Both the position numbers and the translations under genes were made by a program. 64,000 nt of DNA, taken from NCBI GenBank assembly GCA_002901265.1, contig PPHI01000072.1:1-64000 (forward strand), in the 5' to 3' direction. The DNA is from Rhodopirellula baltica. GTDB taxonomy: Bacteria > Planctomycetota > Planctomycetia > Pirellulales > Pirellulaceae. This document shows, piece by piece, positions 47,093-56,088 of this stretch. Below the pieces are notes generated by a model. That model did no database searches, was not told where the DNA came from, and saw only the letters and a program-made list of their open reading frames with translations. Positions within the stretch are counted from its first letter, which is position 1. Every line of letters begins with the position of its first letter.

Positions 47093-47302
47093 CTACCGCC
47101 CGCCTCGGTCAAACCAAATGAGATGAATTGCGTCAAAACTACCCGGGCGCAGCCACGCTAAATGGCGTTCTAACATACGGGCCATGTCCGCGGGTGAAAA
47201 CCAGGATCCGATGCTCTGGAAAGGCACCAGTTTAACTCGCACAATGTCCGCCTCGAAGAAGTGTTGGTCGAAGTTCGCTGGTACGAAGCCCGTTTTTGCC
47301 AA
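47093..47302 (-). CDS. Small hypothetical protein
   Basis: A possible 69-aa protein beginning with TTG at 47302, which has AAGGA 6 nt upstream. It ends 20 nt before the membrane protein gene on the same strand. The sequence has FFEADIVRVKLVPFQSIG and MLERHLAWLRPGSFDAI but no recognised domain. The start overlaps a nested inverted repeat (47297-47333), which could control access to the start or simply be a leftover terminator of the upstream EamA gene. Confidence 0.35.
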   Translation of the reverse strand: MAKTGFVPANFDQHFFEADIVRVKLVPFQSIGSWFSPADMARMLERHLAWLRPGSFDAIHLIWFDRGGR

Positions 47303-47342
47303 TGAATTCCTTCATCATGAAGGAAAATTGGCACCCGTTTGT

Positions 47343-48359
47343 CTAATTCTTCCAAGTTAAAACGACAACGCCAATCAGAATCAGCCCCACACACAGCGCT
47401 TTAGAGCGGAAATTTGCTTCACTAAGGGCAGAAGCCCCGAATGCGAGGGCAACCACGACGCTGGAGCGACGGATCACACTAACGACCGAAACCATCGCCT
47501 CCGGGTCCGATAACGCGATGAAATAAAACGCGTCTGCGGCAATCAACAGTGGACTGACCAAAGCGATGCTATTTCGCCACTGAAAAATGGCTTTCGCACC
47601 TTCCGCAGCTAGAACTTCCCCTCGCTGACCTGCCCGGTCGCGACTTCCCCCGTACGAATTGGCTCGGTGCGAATTGACTCGGTACCACCAAATCGCCATG
47701 GGCATCATCACCGGAACCAAGTAAACGGTAAACCAAGCCTGTAACGTGATCGGCTCCAATCGTTGCAGCAGCCATTTGTCATAGATGCTGCTACATGACC
47801 CCAGCAACGTCGCCAACACCATCAGCAACACATACCGGTCACGCAGAAAGCGGATCCCTTCGCGTCGACCGACCAGGGTAAAACACCAAAATCCGATCAG
47901 CACGATCAGCATCCCGATCCATTGGGACAGCAAAGGTCGCTCACCAAGAAAACTGATCGCGATCAAGATCGTCCAGAACGGACTGGTCGCTCGAATCGGG
48001 GCACCGATCGAAAGTGGCAGGTGCTTGAGTGCGCTGAACGCCAGTGTCCAAGACGCGCCCACCAAGATGCTCTTCATCATGATCAGTCCGTGACTGGACC
48101 ACGATAATGATTTAACCCGAATCCAATCGGCAGCGATCCAGTCCGGGGCGATCACCGAGAGAACCATCAATGGTAGATACAAAGTCGCGCCGATCGACAC
48201 GCTACAAAGCAACACGATCGGAACCGCGTTCTTATTGACGGCCATTTTTTTGGCGCTGTCATAAAAGCCCAACAACAGGGCCGAAATCACGCTCAGGACG
48301 ATCCAGGAAAACACGGCAATCAACGCTTCAGATAAAAAAACAGCCGCCGTGTGAACCAT
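47343..48359 (-). CDS. EamA/DMT-family transporter
   Basis: A 338-aa drug/metabolite-transporter-type membrane protein with about ten helices in two EamA-like halves. The first half has the typical ALKHLPLSIGAPIRATSPFWTILIA, the second LVSPLLIAADAFYFIAL and SVIRRSSVVVALAFGA. The substrate is unknown. The start is problematic: the ATG at 48359 (and GTG at 48368) lies inside a strong terminator hairpin for the upstream gene; an internal TTG or GTG about 15-20 codons later is possible. The first transmembrane helix (ALIAVFSWIVLSVISALLLGF) begins just after this point, so any of these starts would leave it complete. Confidence 0.82.
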   Translation of the reverse strand: MVHTAAVFLSEALIAVFSWIVLSVISALLLGFYDSAKKMAVNKNAVPIVLLCSVSIGATLYLPLMVLSVIAPDWIAADWIRVKSLSWSSHGLIMMKSILVGASWTLAFSALKHLPLSIGAPIRATSPFWTILIAISFLGERPLLSQWIGMLIVLIGFWCFTLVGRREGIRFLRDRYVLLMVLATLLGSCSSIYDKWLLQRLEPITLQAWFTVYLVPVMMPMAIWWYRVNSHRANSYGGSRDRAGQRGEVLAAEGAKAIFQWRNSIALVSPLLIAADAFYFIALSDPEAMVSVVSVIRRSSVVVALAFGASALSEANFRSKALCVGLILIGVVVLTWKN

Positions 48360-48376
48360 GGCGTTCACACGGCGGC
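48334..48376 (-). terminator. Strong intrinsic terminator overlapping the EamA gene start
   Basis: On the minus strand a perfect 14-bp stem (GCCGCCGTGTGAAC / GTTCACACGGCGGC) with a 6-nt loop is followed by TG and then seven T residues. It lies 83 nt after the stop of the thioredoxin-like gene and contains the possible ATG of the EamA gene in its loop. Confidence 0.92.
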
Positions 48377-48458
48377 CGGTGGATGCTTGGTGAGCAAAGA
48401 GACCGATTCACACCAAGCCTTCACGCATGGAATCAACTAGCGTGACGGTCGGCTTGAT

Positions 48459-49022
48459 CTAGTTCAGTGCCTTCTTAACTTCGCCCATGATGGCCGCCAC
48501 GTCAACTTGATCGGCTGTCTTGAACGAGTGCGATGCGACAACTTCGCTGTTAGCTGCAACCACAACTGTTACTGCTGCGTCTTCAGCAATCTTGTAAGAA
48601 CTAGGTCCGGCTTCGTGATCGGTCGCGACAACAAACGGGATGTTCTTAGCGCCAGTTTTCGAAGCGAACTTGTTCGCCGATGATTTCAGTTTCGATTCGT
48701 CTTTCCCCAACATCGTGACCAAGCCCTTCAGTTGAGCTTCTTCATTGGCGGCAACGGCCGCGTCGATTTCCTGAACCAACTTGCCAACATTGCCCTCAGT
48801 CTCACGAGCGAAAACCATCACCATCGGACGTTGGCCATAGCGGCAGCGGTAGCACAGCTTTTCGCCTTTTTCGACTTGGTCGTCTTCCGCACCAGCGACT
48901 TTGACAACGTAGAACGCGCCGATCGAATCACCCGATTTCAGGCAGGTGTCGCTCTCTTCGGCGTGAACAGCTGAAACGGTGAACAATGCAAGTGCACAGA
49001 CAGAAGCAAGAATTCGGGACAT
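48459..49022 (-). CDS. Secreted thioredoxin-fold-like protein
   Basis: A 187-aa exported protein. The ATG at 49022 has TGGAGA 9 nt upstream and begins a signal peptide (ASVCALALFTVSAVHA, cleavage before EES). The mature part has GDSIGAFYVVKVAGAEDD, LCYRCRYGQRPMVMVFARE and alternating strands and helices like a thioredoxin fold. The CYRC pair sits just before the second strand, as a C-x-x-C would. Its redox activity is not proven. It lies about 180 nt downstream of the dockerin protein gene on the same strand and ends at a strong terminator. Confidence 0.75.
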   Translation of the reverse strand: MSRILASVCALALFTVSAVHAEESDTCLKSGDSIGAFYVVKVAGAEDDQVEKGEKLCYRCRYGQRPMVMVFARETEGNVGKLVQEIDAAVAANEEAQLKGLVTMLGKDESKLKSSANKFASKTGAKNIPFVVATDHEAGPSSYKIAEDAAVTVVVAANSEVVASHSFKTADQVDVAAIMGEVKKALN

Positions 49023-49199
49023 GCGTGGAGTCTCCATCAAAAGGTGGGGAGGACAATTTTGGGATGGATCGATCTACTCTCAGATCGACTTCGAGCGAAA
49101 TGGTCGTTGGCGGCCCACACCCGCCACCAACTTCAAATATTATCGCGAGCGGCAAACCCCCAGAACACCCCCGCCAACCAAGGACGGGGCATAATTTCT

Positions 49200-51437
49200 T
49201 TAGCTTTCAAAAAGCTGTGAAATTGCCGCATCAGCCAAACGATTGTCGAATACGCCGGCCTTCTCACGCGATGTGATCGATGAAATGAAACCCGATCGCT
49301 CCGGCAAGAACTCACCTTCGCCATTCGATTCTCCACCGGCCAGCGACACATTGGCTGCAGAGCTACCGGCCTGTCTCGCCAATTGATTGATAACGAACAG
49401 TGCATCACGTGGCGTGATTTCCCCGTCACGATTCACGTCATACCGCCAGTCAAGATTATTGGACATGCCTAACGCAAGCCGGTTAATGACCTGCAACGCG
49501 TCCAGCGGCGAAACCCTCGCGTCGCCACTAACATCCAGCGCATTCACAATCGAATGGTTCGCTCGCGTCAATTCATCCAGTCGCAAGTATTCACCAACGC
49601 GCGGGTTGGGCTGACCGGGTAGATCAACGAACAATGTGAAGTTGTCATTGAACTGCGACACGTCGCCTTGATCGATCATGCCTGACCCGTCCAAATCGAC
49701 ATACGCCGGGGCGACCGCCGTCGTTTGGCCGTACCAATAAGCAAGTGTGGCGTAATCACGAATATCGACGACACGGTTACCGTCGAAGTCTCCGTCGATA
49801 CTAAAGAATCGGTTGACCGAGTCACCGACCATCGTGAAATGTGGCCCCGTGGTTAACGTCGAGGCAACATCCAGTTGGTACCGACCGTCAGGCAGCTGCT
49901 CGTGATCCAACAGAATCTCAATCGTTTTTCCATCGCCACTCAATTGAAGCTGTTGCTGCGACAGCGGAATATTGATCGGGGGCGCCGCGTCAGACAGGCC
50001 CAAGCTCGTCAACGCCAACTCACTGGTGCTGACACTGGTGACGGGCGCACCGAGCTTGATGCGGATCCGACGCAAGTCCGATCGCTGGATCAGCCATGTC
50101 GTTGGCATGATTCCGTGCGGCAAACTCGGCGCATCAATTAAGCCTACATTCAAGCTGACCTGTGGCGGCGTGACTGGGTCACCGACGATGGTCCCGACAG
50201 CGACAATCTCCGCACCGAGTTCATAGGGGCGGCCGAGCATTTCGACTTCACGAACCGTTTTCAGACTAAATTGGTTGACCGTCAACATTGTGTGGGCGGC
50301 GAACGCGAATTTGTCTCTATCGCCGAACGACAGTCCATACACGTCCATGAAGATCTCGCTCTGGCTGCCGGCCGCAACCGGCGCGGTTTGAATCACACCA
50401 ACATCGCCAGGCGTTTCAAAGCGGATCAACGAATCGAACGGGTCACCTGCCCCTTGTGCCGATAAGACTAAATCGCCATCGGACAGATAATCCAAGTCAC
50501 CGCTCGATGCATAACTGCTCCGGTAGCCTTTCACAGCCAACGCGTTAGCAATATCAAACACTGGCGTTGTCGCTTCATAAGTCCACGTCTCGTCGATGAG
50601 GTTCATGTCGATGCGTTGCACCTGCAAACGATTGAAGCCGACCACCAATAGATCGCCGATCTCTGACCCAAAGTCTCCGTGGCGAGCATCCACCAACGCG
50701 TTGCCTTGATCGACATGATGAGCTGCAATATGACGAACCGGAATTACACCGTTCTCAACCGCAGTGAACTGGAGCTCGAAAAGATCGTTGTTCGAGATCC
50801 CAAACAGCGTGCCGTCTTCTAAAAACGCAATGTCATTTAATGTTTGTGAGACATCAACCGTACCGAGCACATCGATGACACCAGTTTCGATATCGACAAT
50901 TCCTAACCGGTTCGCTTCATCAAGCAAATAGTGTTGCGGGTCCGAGTCGTCGGTGATGAAAGTCGCCGCGCCATGGACGGCGTCAAATTCTGTCGCCTCC
51001 AGAATCGAAACCGCAACGATTTCGTCACGCTCGATCGCCGAATCACGCTGCGGAATGACTTTCATCCGCACGGTCGACTCGCCGGGAAAGAATGTCGCTG
51101 TTCCGACAACAGGACCTGCCATCGCTTCATCAGGCAGATGAATGGTACCGCTGTCATATTCGTCGACCCGATAGTCGACATCGAACTGGGCATCGCCGGC
51201 GAGCTGAAACTTGATGACTAAAAAATCATCGTTCGTTGCGCGCTCAAAGGAGTAGATGAGCGGTTTCGTGGGCAGCTCCGGCACCGAAGCCTGTGAAGTC
51301 AACGTCACGCTGACTTCGGCCGCCATTAGATCTCTCGACTCCAAGTGTTGCAGCGACAGCGGTGGGGCTGGCTTTCGCGAAAGTCGATGTCGGCGGCCCT
51401 GCCAGAATGATGAAACTGCGTTTCGAAGTCGCTTCAT
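49200..51437 (-). CDS. Surface protein with LESRDLMA motif, Calx-beta-like and dockerin repeats
   Basis: A 745-aa predicted extracellular protein. The basic N-terminus ends in HLESRDLMAAEV (about residues 31-42), the planctomycete surface motif. A Calx-beta-like domain (about 40-165, with ERDEIVAVSIL) is followed by a propeller-like region with IVDIETGVIDVLGTVD, and near residues 510-680 by dockerin type I-like calcium loops: DGDFDGNRVVDIRDY, DVSGDARVSPLDAL and DVNRDGEITPRDALFVINQL. The ATG at 51437 is preferred to 51473. No cohesin is present in the window. Likely a cell-surface or matrix protein; its binding partner is unknown. Confidence 0.82.
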   Translation of the reverse strand: MKRLRNAVSSFWQGRRHRLSRKPAPPLSLQHLESRDLMAAEVSVTLTSQASVPELPTKPLIYSFERATNDDFLVIKFQLAGDAQFDVDYRVDEYDSGTIHLPDEAMAGPVVGTATFFPGESTVRMKVIPQRDSAIERDEIVAVSILEATEFDAVHGAATFITDDSDPQHYLLDEANRLGIVDIETGVIDVLGTVDVSQTLNDIAFLEDGTLFGISNNDLFELQFTAVENGVIPVRHIAAHHVDQGNALVDARHGDFGSEIGDLLVVGFNRLQVQRIDMNLIDETWTYEATTPVFDIANALAVKGYRSSYASSGDLDYLSDGDLVLSAQGAGDPFDSLIRFETPGDVGVIQTAPVAAGSQSEIFMDVYGLSFGDRDKFAFAAHTMLTVNQFSLKTVREVEMLGRPYELGAEIVAVGTIVGDPVTPPQVSLNVGLIDAPSLPHGIMPTTWLIQRSDLRRIRIKLGAPVTSVSTSELALTSLGLSDAAPPINIPLSQQQLQLSGDGKTIEILLDHEQLPDGRYQLDVASTLTTGPHFTMVGDSVNRFFSIDGDFDGNRVVDIRDYATLAYWYGQTTAVAPAYVDLDGSGMIDQGDVSQFNDNFTLFVDLPGQPNPRVGEYLRLDELTRANHSIVNALDVSGDARVSPLDALQVINRLALGMSNNLDWRYDVNRDGEITPRDALFVINQLARQAGSSAANVSLAGGESNGEGEFLPERSGFISSITSREKAGVFDNRLADAAISQLFES

Positions 51438-52077
51438 GAGACGCTGAAGGTGGCGGAGATCGATTGGCCGCAATCTTAGTTGAAGCTTGCTCCCACCGGA
51501 CTTTTCATCAGCATGAATCCAAAGAAAACCGTCCTAACCATACGAAATCTTGCTTGATGCCAATGCAGTCGGGGGCAAAGGTGCTGTCCGGCGAAGATTT
51601 AGATGCGGCGGCGAACGAAAAGTTACAGTCTTTTTCGGTTTCGTTCACCAACTGCCCGCAGAAATGGCAAGGGTGGTTCGGGCACCGGGGCACTACCAAC
51701 GGCAGTGCCCCGGTGCGAGCGAATTCGATGTGGAGCGGCTTTCGGAAGACGATTGACCCAGAAACCGTCTTCACATCACCTTTTTGCTCCGACTTCACCT
51801 CATAAAAAGGTTCCGTCAGGAAACGATTCCCGCAAAACGTTTGCCTACATCCGAATTCGCTGCTGTGTCTGTTGGCCGTATTTTTTGGGCGATGGGAGGA
51901 TCAATAGTCCGTACCTGGAGCGGGTGTCAAGTGCATTCAAGAGAAGGAGTATTTGAAAGCAAATGGCTCAATCTCCAGGTATCGGAATGGGCTTGTCGCA
52001 GGAGTGTAAATCGGACTACAAGCCCAAGAGCGACTTGCCGCTTGATAGCCGACACCTATTTTCTCGCAGAACGGAAG
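51438..52077. other. 640-nt divergent intergenic region
   Basis: Between the dockerin protein and PPIase genes. Several frames stay open here but none shows a recognised motif or consistent composition. It holds a strong hairpin (51682-51716) and should contain promoters for both neighbours; I cannot name boxes with confidence. Confidence 0.45.
51682..51716. repeat. Perfect 13-bp inverted repeat
   Basis: GCACCGGGGCACT and AGTGCCCCGGTGC are perfect inverted copies separated by 9 nt. No T-run follows on either strand. It may be a REP-like element, an operator or a structured RNA part. Confidence 0.7.
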
Positions 52078-53328
52078 ATGCGACGACAACGCCCTTTTAA
52101 CACGGCCCTGAATCATCCTTGCTCCCGACCGATCGCGGTCGTGATGATGATTTCGTTGTACGCCTCATTGGTGATTGCGCAGGGGTTCCCAACGACGGAC
52201 GAACCATTGCCCGAAGACCCCGCGGCAATAGTGGCGGTTGTCGGACAATCTCCGATCCTCTGGGGTGACATTCAGCCCAAAGTTGAAACGCGCATCAAAC
52301 AAGCGATCGAACAAACGAAGCAAAATATCCCTGAGGAACAACTCGCGATGGCGCGAACGCAACTCGCGCGTTCCGCCTTGCGCTCGGCGATCCAGAACAA
52401 GGTGATGAGCGAGTGCTTTTTACTTGAACAAGTCGGGACGCAATCTGCGGAGAAACGCGCCGAGGTGAGCGCGATGATGGCTCAGCGCGCACGACAACTG
52501 TTCTACGAAAACGAGCTGAAAGCACTCAAAGAGAAATATGGAACGGAAAGCTTGACCGAAATCGATGCCAAGCTTCGCGAGACCGGGGTTTCGCTGCAGG
52601 CACGTCAGCGCGAATTTGGCGACATGATGCTCGGCCACATGTTCATGAAAGACAAAGTCAATCAGAACCCCGACGTCCCGATCGCGGAAATCAAAAACCA
52701 CTACGACCGAAACATCGACGACTATCGATATGGTGCGAAGGCGAAGTGGGAGCAGCTATCGGTGCTCTTCGCGAATCATCCGACCCGCAAAGCGGCACAC
52801 GACAAGCTGACCGCGATGGGACGAGATATCTACCATTGGGAAAAATTAAACCTGCAGACTGAAGATGACGCTTCTCGTGTAGAAGCGGCGAATCGCTTGA
52901 CTGCCCGTGGCGGAATCAACTTCAACAAAAGCTGGGCTCAGACCGCACGCGAAGGCAGCGAAGAATCGTATGCGTCAGACGGCGGCCAACACGATTGGAC
53001 GTCGCAAGGCGCGCTGGCGTCCAAGGAACTCGACAAGCAAATTTTCAGCATGCCGCTGAATACGATGAGCGAAGTGATCGAAGATTCCCAGGGGCTACAT
53101 ATCATTCGCGTCCAGCAACGTATGCCCGCTGGCGTGCAGCAACTCAAGGAAGTCCAAGAAGAGATTCGCGAGCAAATCAAACAAGCCAAGGTGATGAAAG
53201 CACAAGAGAAAATGCTCGCGCAGATGCAAAAGAAGGTCCCCGTGTGGTCGATGTTTCCCGACGATGTTCCGGGAGCGAAACAATTGCGAATCAACGTTGC
53301 AGCTCGCAACACCAACACACTGCGATAA
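52078..53328 (+). CDS. Exported parvulin-type peptidyl-prolyl isomerase
   Basis: A 416-aa SurA/PpiC-like periplasmic chaperone candidate. The N-terminal hydrophobic segment (AVVMMISLYASLVIAQG) is a signal peptide. A helical chaperone region (about 45-215) with VAVVGQSPILWGDI follows, the usual beginning of SurA-type domains. The parvulin domain (about 220-345) includes KWEQLSVLF, GGQHDWTSQGAL and the ending SEVIEDSQGLHIIRVQQR. The ATG at 52078 is preferred to the longer frame from 51784. A lipoprotein gene follows 15 nt downstream. Expected role: folding of exported or outer-membrane proteins. Confidence 0.88.
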   Translation: MRRQRPFNTALNHPCSRPIAVVMMISLYASLVIAQGFPTTDEPLPEDPAAIVAVVGQSPILWGDIQPKVETRIKQAIEQTKQNIPEEQLAMARTQLARSALRSAIQNKVMSECFLLEQVGTQSAEKRAEVSAMMAQRARQLFYENELKALKEKYGTESLTEIDAKLRETGVSLQARQREFGDMMLGHMFMKDKVNQNPDVPIAEIKNHYDRNIDDYRYGAKAKWEQLSVLFANHPTRKAAHDKLTAMGRDIYHWEKLNLQTEDDASRVEAANRLTARGGINFNKSWAQTAREGSEESYASDGGQHDWTSQGALASKELDKQIFSMPLNTMSEVIEDSQGLHIIRVQQRMPAGVQQLKEVQEEIREQIKQAKVMKAQEKMLAQMQKKVPVWSMFPDDVPGAKQLRINVAARNTNTLR

Positions 53329-53343
53329 GCGATTGGGAAATCG

Positions 53344-54015
53344 ATGAAATCCGTTATGGCAATTGCGACCTCACGGCCAGCGCGAACGACCAGTCCGTTA
53401 GGCCTGATCGTGATCATCGCGTTACTGTCCGGGTGTGGGCAATTGGCCTATCGATTGGATCGTCGTGCCCCAGCACAGTACATCCCCAACCCACTGGAAC
53501 TGCCGCCGGCGAACGATGCCTTCGTATGGTCACAAGTGATCGATACGGTTGACGATTACTTTCGTATTGCCCGCGAACAACCTGTGCAAAACTCGCCGAC
53601 AATGGTGCTCGATGGACGCGTCGAAACGCCCTATCAGGTCGGTGCTTCAATGAGCGAATTCTGGCGCAAAGACAGCACCGCCGGATTTGAAGCCATGCAC
53701 AGTACCCTGCAGTCCATCCGCCGCAAAGCAACCGTGACCGTGCGGCCACGTGGCGCCGGATACACCGTCGAAGTCATCGTCCTCAAAGACTTGGAAGACA
53801 CCAACGCGACGCAGTTCGCGACTGAAACCACCTCGTCGCGACGTCATGATGGGACAATCGTTCGGCAATCCGATGTGCCTGTCGGCGGACAGGGAAGCGT
53901 CCCACAAACGCTCGGCTGGATTTCTCAAGGCCGCGATACTTCACTGGAACAGCGGATTTTGAGGGATATTTTTCAGCGTGTGACGGAAAAAGACGGTCGA
54001 CGTTCCCACCTATAG
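53344..54015 (+). CDS. Hypothetical lipoprotein
   Basis: A 223-aa lipoprotein with a lipobox LLSGC (Cys near residue 31) after a twin hydrophobic core LGLIVIIALL. The mature part has a basic linker, then a domain with FVWSQVIDTVDDYFRI and YTVEVIVLKDLED. I do not recognise the family. It lies 15 nt after the PPIase gene, so both are probably expressed together, which fits an envelope function. Confidence 0.72.
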   Translation: MKSVMAIATSRPARTTSPLGLIVIIALLSGCGQLAYRLDRRAPAQYIPNPLELPPANDAFVWSQVIDTVDDYFRIAREQPVQNSPTMVLDGRVETPYQVGASMSEFWRKDSTAGFEAMHSTLQSIRRKATVTVRPRGAGYTVEVIVLKDLEDTNATQFATETTSSRRHDGTIVRQSDVPVGGQGSVPQTLGWISQGRDTSLEQRILRDIFQRVTEKDGRRSHL

Positions 54016-54152
54016 CTTTTTTCGGAAACTAATCTTCGGTCCCGATCGCGCCGATACCTACGCTGCCCCAAGGCGGGCACGCATTGCCGTCGGAGGAAAG
54101 GCCCCGGCGGAAGAGGTGCGTTACTCGATCGATTCCTTCTAGATTTGACCGC

Positions 54153-54446
54153 ATGATTGGGTTTTCCACACAAGCCGTCTCATTCGATCAGTTCTGCCGA
54201 CACGTCGAAAACACGTTGTGTCGCATCGGCGGACTGGAACCAGGACAATTTCCGATGACACGGCGAAACGTGTCACGCGGTGGCGAATCCTGCGGTTTTT
54301 ACTTTTGTGTGCACGGTCCGCGGAGCGTGAAATTAACCGCGGTCTACGATCACCAGAAAAAAATGACCATCTACTACGGCACCGACGGCGTTCGCCACAC
54401 CAACGAACCGATCAGCGTTCGGCTGCCTTCTCCTCCGCAGCGCTAA
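54153..54446 (+). CDS. Small conserved hypothetical protein
   Basis: A 97-aa soluble protein with three Cys residues (FCRHVE, TLCRIG, ESCGFYFCVHGPRS). It looks like a compact alpha/beta domain with YDHQKKMTIYYGTDG near the end. I recall similar short proteins in related genomes but no function. The ATG at 54153 is preferred to the frame opening at 54084. Its 3' end overlaps the convergent tsaB gene by 35 nt. Confidence 0.65.
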   Translation: MIGFSTQAVSFDQFCRHVENTLCRIGGLEPGQFPMTRRNVSRGGESCGFYFCVHGPRSVKLTAVYDHQKKMTIYYGTDGVRHTNEPISVRLPSPPQR

Positions 54447-55194
54447 GCTTGATGTAGCGAGGCGCCAGGGCAAACGCTGACTCATATGGCACGTTGTCCG
54501 AGCGATGCCCCGCATTCGGCAATTCGGCCCCTCGCAACCGATTCGCGGCGATCCCAACGCCAACAGCCAGATTGACGCCACCATCGAGCGCGACCAGGTG
54601 GCCAGAATCGGGTCCGTCGGATTCACGGGGCGTAATCGCGGGTTCGCAAATCACCTGACCACCCGCTGCCAGGGCCGCAGCGGCCTCGCTGTCCCATGTC
54701 GATCGCTCGATCAAGTCAGCCCGACCGTTCCAATCGGAACTCGCCCCGGACTGAAGTTCGTCGTCCGAAAACGCTGCGGAAAAAACTTGCCCCCGGTAGG
54801 CATTCAGCCCCACCAGGGTACGGTGTGCTTTGGCGGGCCTAGGCAAAGCGACCGCGATCGCTGCCAAAGCCCCAACCGGTATGATTGGCAAATCGAGCGC
54901 GTAGGCGAGCGTTTTTGCCGTAGTGACTGCAATTCGAAGGCCAGTGAATGATCCCGGACCGATGGCTACCGACAGGCAACCGAGATGCAATTCTTGTTGG
55001 TGCAAAAATCGCATCGCCTCGTCGAGTTGGACTGCCAAGTCGGCCGCAGCGCGACGATCGGTCCCAACGGCGCGTGACCAAATTGGACTTTCGCCCGAAA
55101 GGATTGCGATTGAGCCGCCTTTGCCAATCGTTTCCAATGCCAAATGACAGATCGAAGTCGCGTCGGAATTCTGAAAGTTTGTGGGATTCGTCAT
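54412..55194 (-). CDS. tsaB: tRNA threonylcarbamoyladenosine biosynthesis protein TsaB
   Basis: A 260-aa TsaB, the TsaD partner required for t6A37 modification of ANN-decoding tRNAs, cytosolic. Family motifs: the N-terminal LALETIGKGGSIAIL strand pair (the expected D is E), the highly conserved AIGPGSFTGLRIAVTTAKTLA, and PIIPVGALAAIA. The C-terminal domain includes RGQVFSAAFSDD. Length is somewhat above the usual 220-240. The ATG at 55194 is divergent from the metallophosphoesterase pair. No tsaD or tsaE lies next to it. Confidence 0.93.
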   Translation of the reverse strand: MTNPTNFQNSDATSICHLALETIGKGGSIAILSGESPIWSRAVGTDRRAAADLAVQLDEAMRFLHQQELHLGCLSVAIGPGSFTGLRIAVTTAKTLAYALDLPIIPVGALAAIAVALPRPAKAHRTLVGLNAYRGQVFSAAFSDDELQSGASSDWNGRADLIERSTWDSEAAAALAAGGQVICEPAITPRESDGPDSGHLVALDGGVNLAVGVGIAANRLRGAELPNAGHRSDNVPYESAFALAPRYIKLSAAEEKAAER

Positions 55195-55314
55195 GCTGTA
55201 GTGGCCTACGGCGTGGGATTGCCGTGAATTTTTGATTACCTTTACAATCTTCGATCCCGATACTTTTTCAAAGCCCCCGACAATCCGCCTGCTCTCGTTC
55301 GGAAATCAATCAAA

Positions 55315-56082
55315 GTGAAGCGAGCACTGATCAGCGATATTCACGGAAATCTTGAAGCGCTGCTCGCGGTTCTTGAGGACATCGGCAAAAATTCCGTCGA
55401 CGAAATTTTTTGCCTCGGCGACATCATCGGTTATGGCCCCAATCCATGCGAGTGCCTTGACCAAGTGATGCGTCGCGCTCGTGTAACGATCCTTGGCAAC
55501 CATGACCAAGCGGCGTTATTCGATCCCGATGGGTTCAACCCGATGGCGTTGCAGGCGATTTACTGGACCCGCGACCAATTGGACAATGGGCCCGGAACCA
55601 ACGCCCAAATCAATGGACGCTGGGACTTTCTCGGTGAATTACCGCGCTATCACGACGACGAACAGTACAAGTTCGTGCACGGGTCACCACGCGACCCGAC
55701 CAACGAGTACGTGTTCCCCGAATACATCTTCGATCAACGCAAGATGGAAATTTTGTTTGGGAAAGTCACTCAGTACTGCTTCATGGGACACACTCACCTG
55801 CCGGGCGTGTTCACCACCGATTGCGAATTCATCCAGCCCGACGAGTGCGATTACCAGTACCAACTCGGTGCCGAAAAGGCGATGATCAACGTCGGCAGCG
55901 TCGGACAACCGCGTGACGAAGACTGCCGTGCGTGTTACGTGATCCTCGATAAAGACGCACCGGGGGGGCCCCTGGTGACTTTCCGCAGGGTCGAGTACGA
56001 CATTGAGACCACCGCGAACAAGATCTATGCCGAACCGGACCTGTCCGATCAACTCGGTGACCGAATCAAATACGGCCGTTAA
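55315..56082 (+). CDS. Metallophosphoesterase (copy 1)
   Basis: A 255-aa calcineurin-like metallophosphoesterase of the YfcE/MJ0936 type. Metal-binding motifs are DIHGN near residue 8, GDIIGYGP near 37, GNHD near 61, and GHTH near 159, with a further VHGSPRDP. It starts with GTG at 55315. The substrate is unknown; relatives act on phosphodiesters or cyclic nucleotides. Its paralogue begins 6 nt downstream, so the two form an operon from tandem duplication. Confidence 0.92.
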   Translation: MKRALISDIHGNLEALLAVLEDIGKNSVDEIFCLGDIIGYGPNPCECLDQVMRRARVTILGNHDQAALFDPDGFNPMALQAIYWTRDQLDNGPGTNAQINGRWDFLGELPRYHDDEQYKFVHGSPRDPTNEYVFPEYIFDQRKMEILFGKVTQYCFMGHTHLPGVFTTDCEFIQPDECDYQYQLGAEKAMINVGSVGQPRDEDCRACYVILDKDAPGGPLVTFRRVEYDIETTANKIYAEPDLSDQLGDRIKYGR

Positions 56083-56088
56083 GACTCA

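Noticed and set aside
51464-51805. Open frames on both strands in the 640-nt gap
   Set aside because: They read through the strong hairpin and show no family motif; composition suggests chance.
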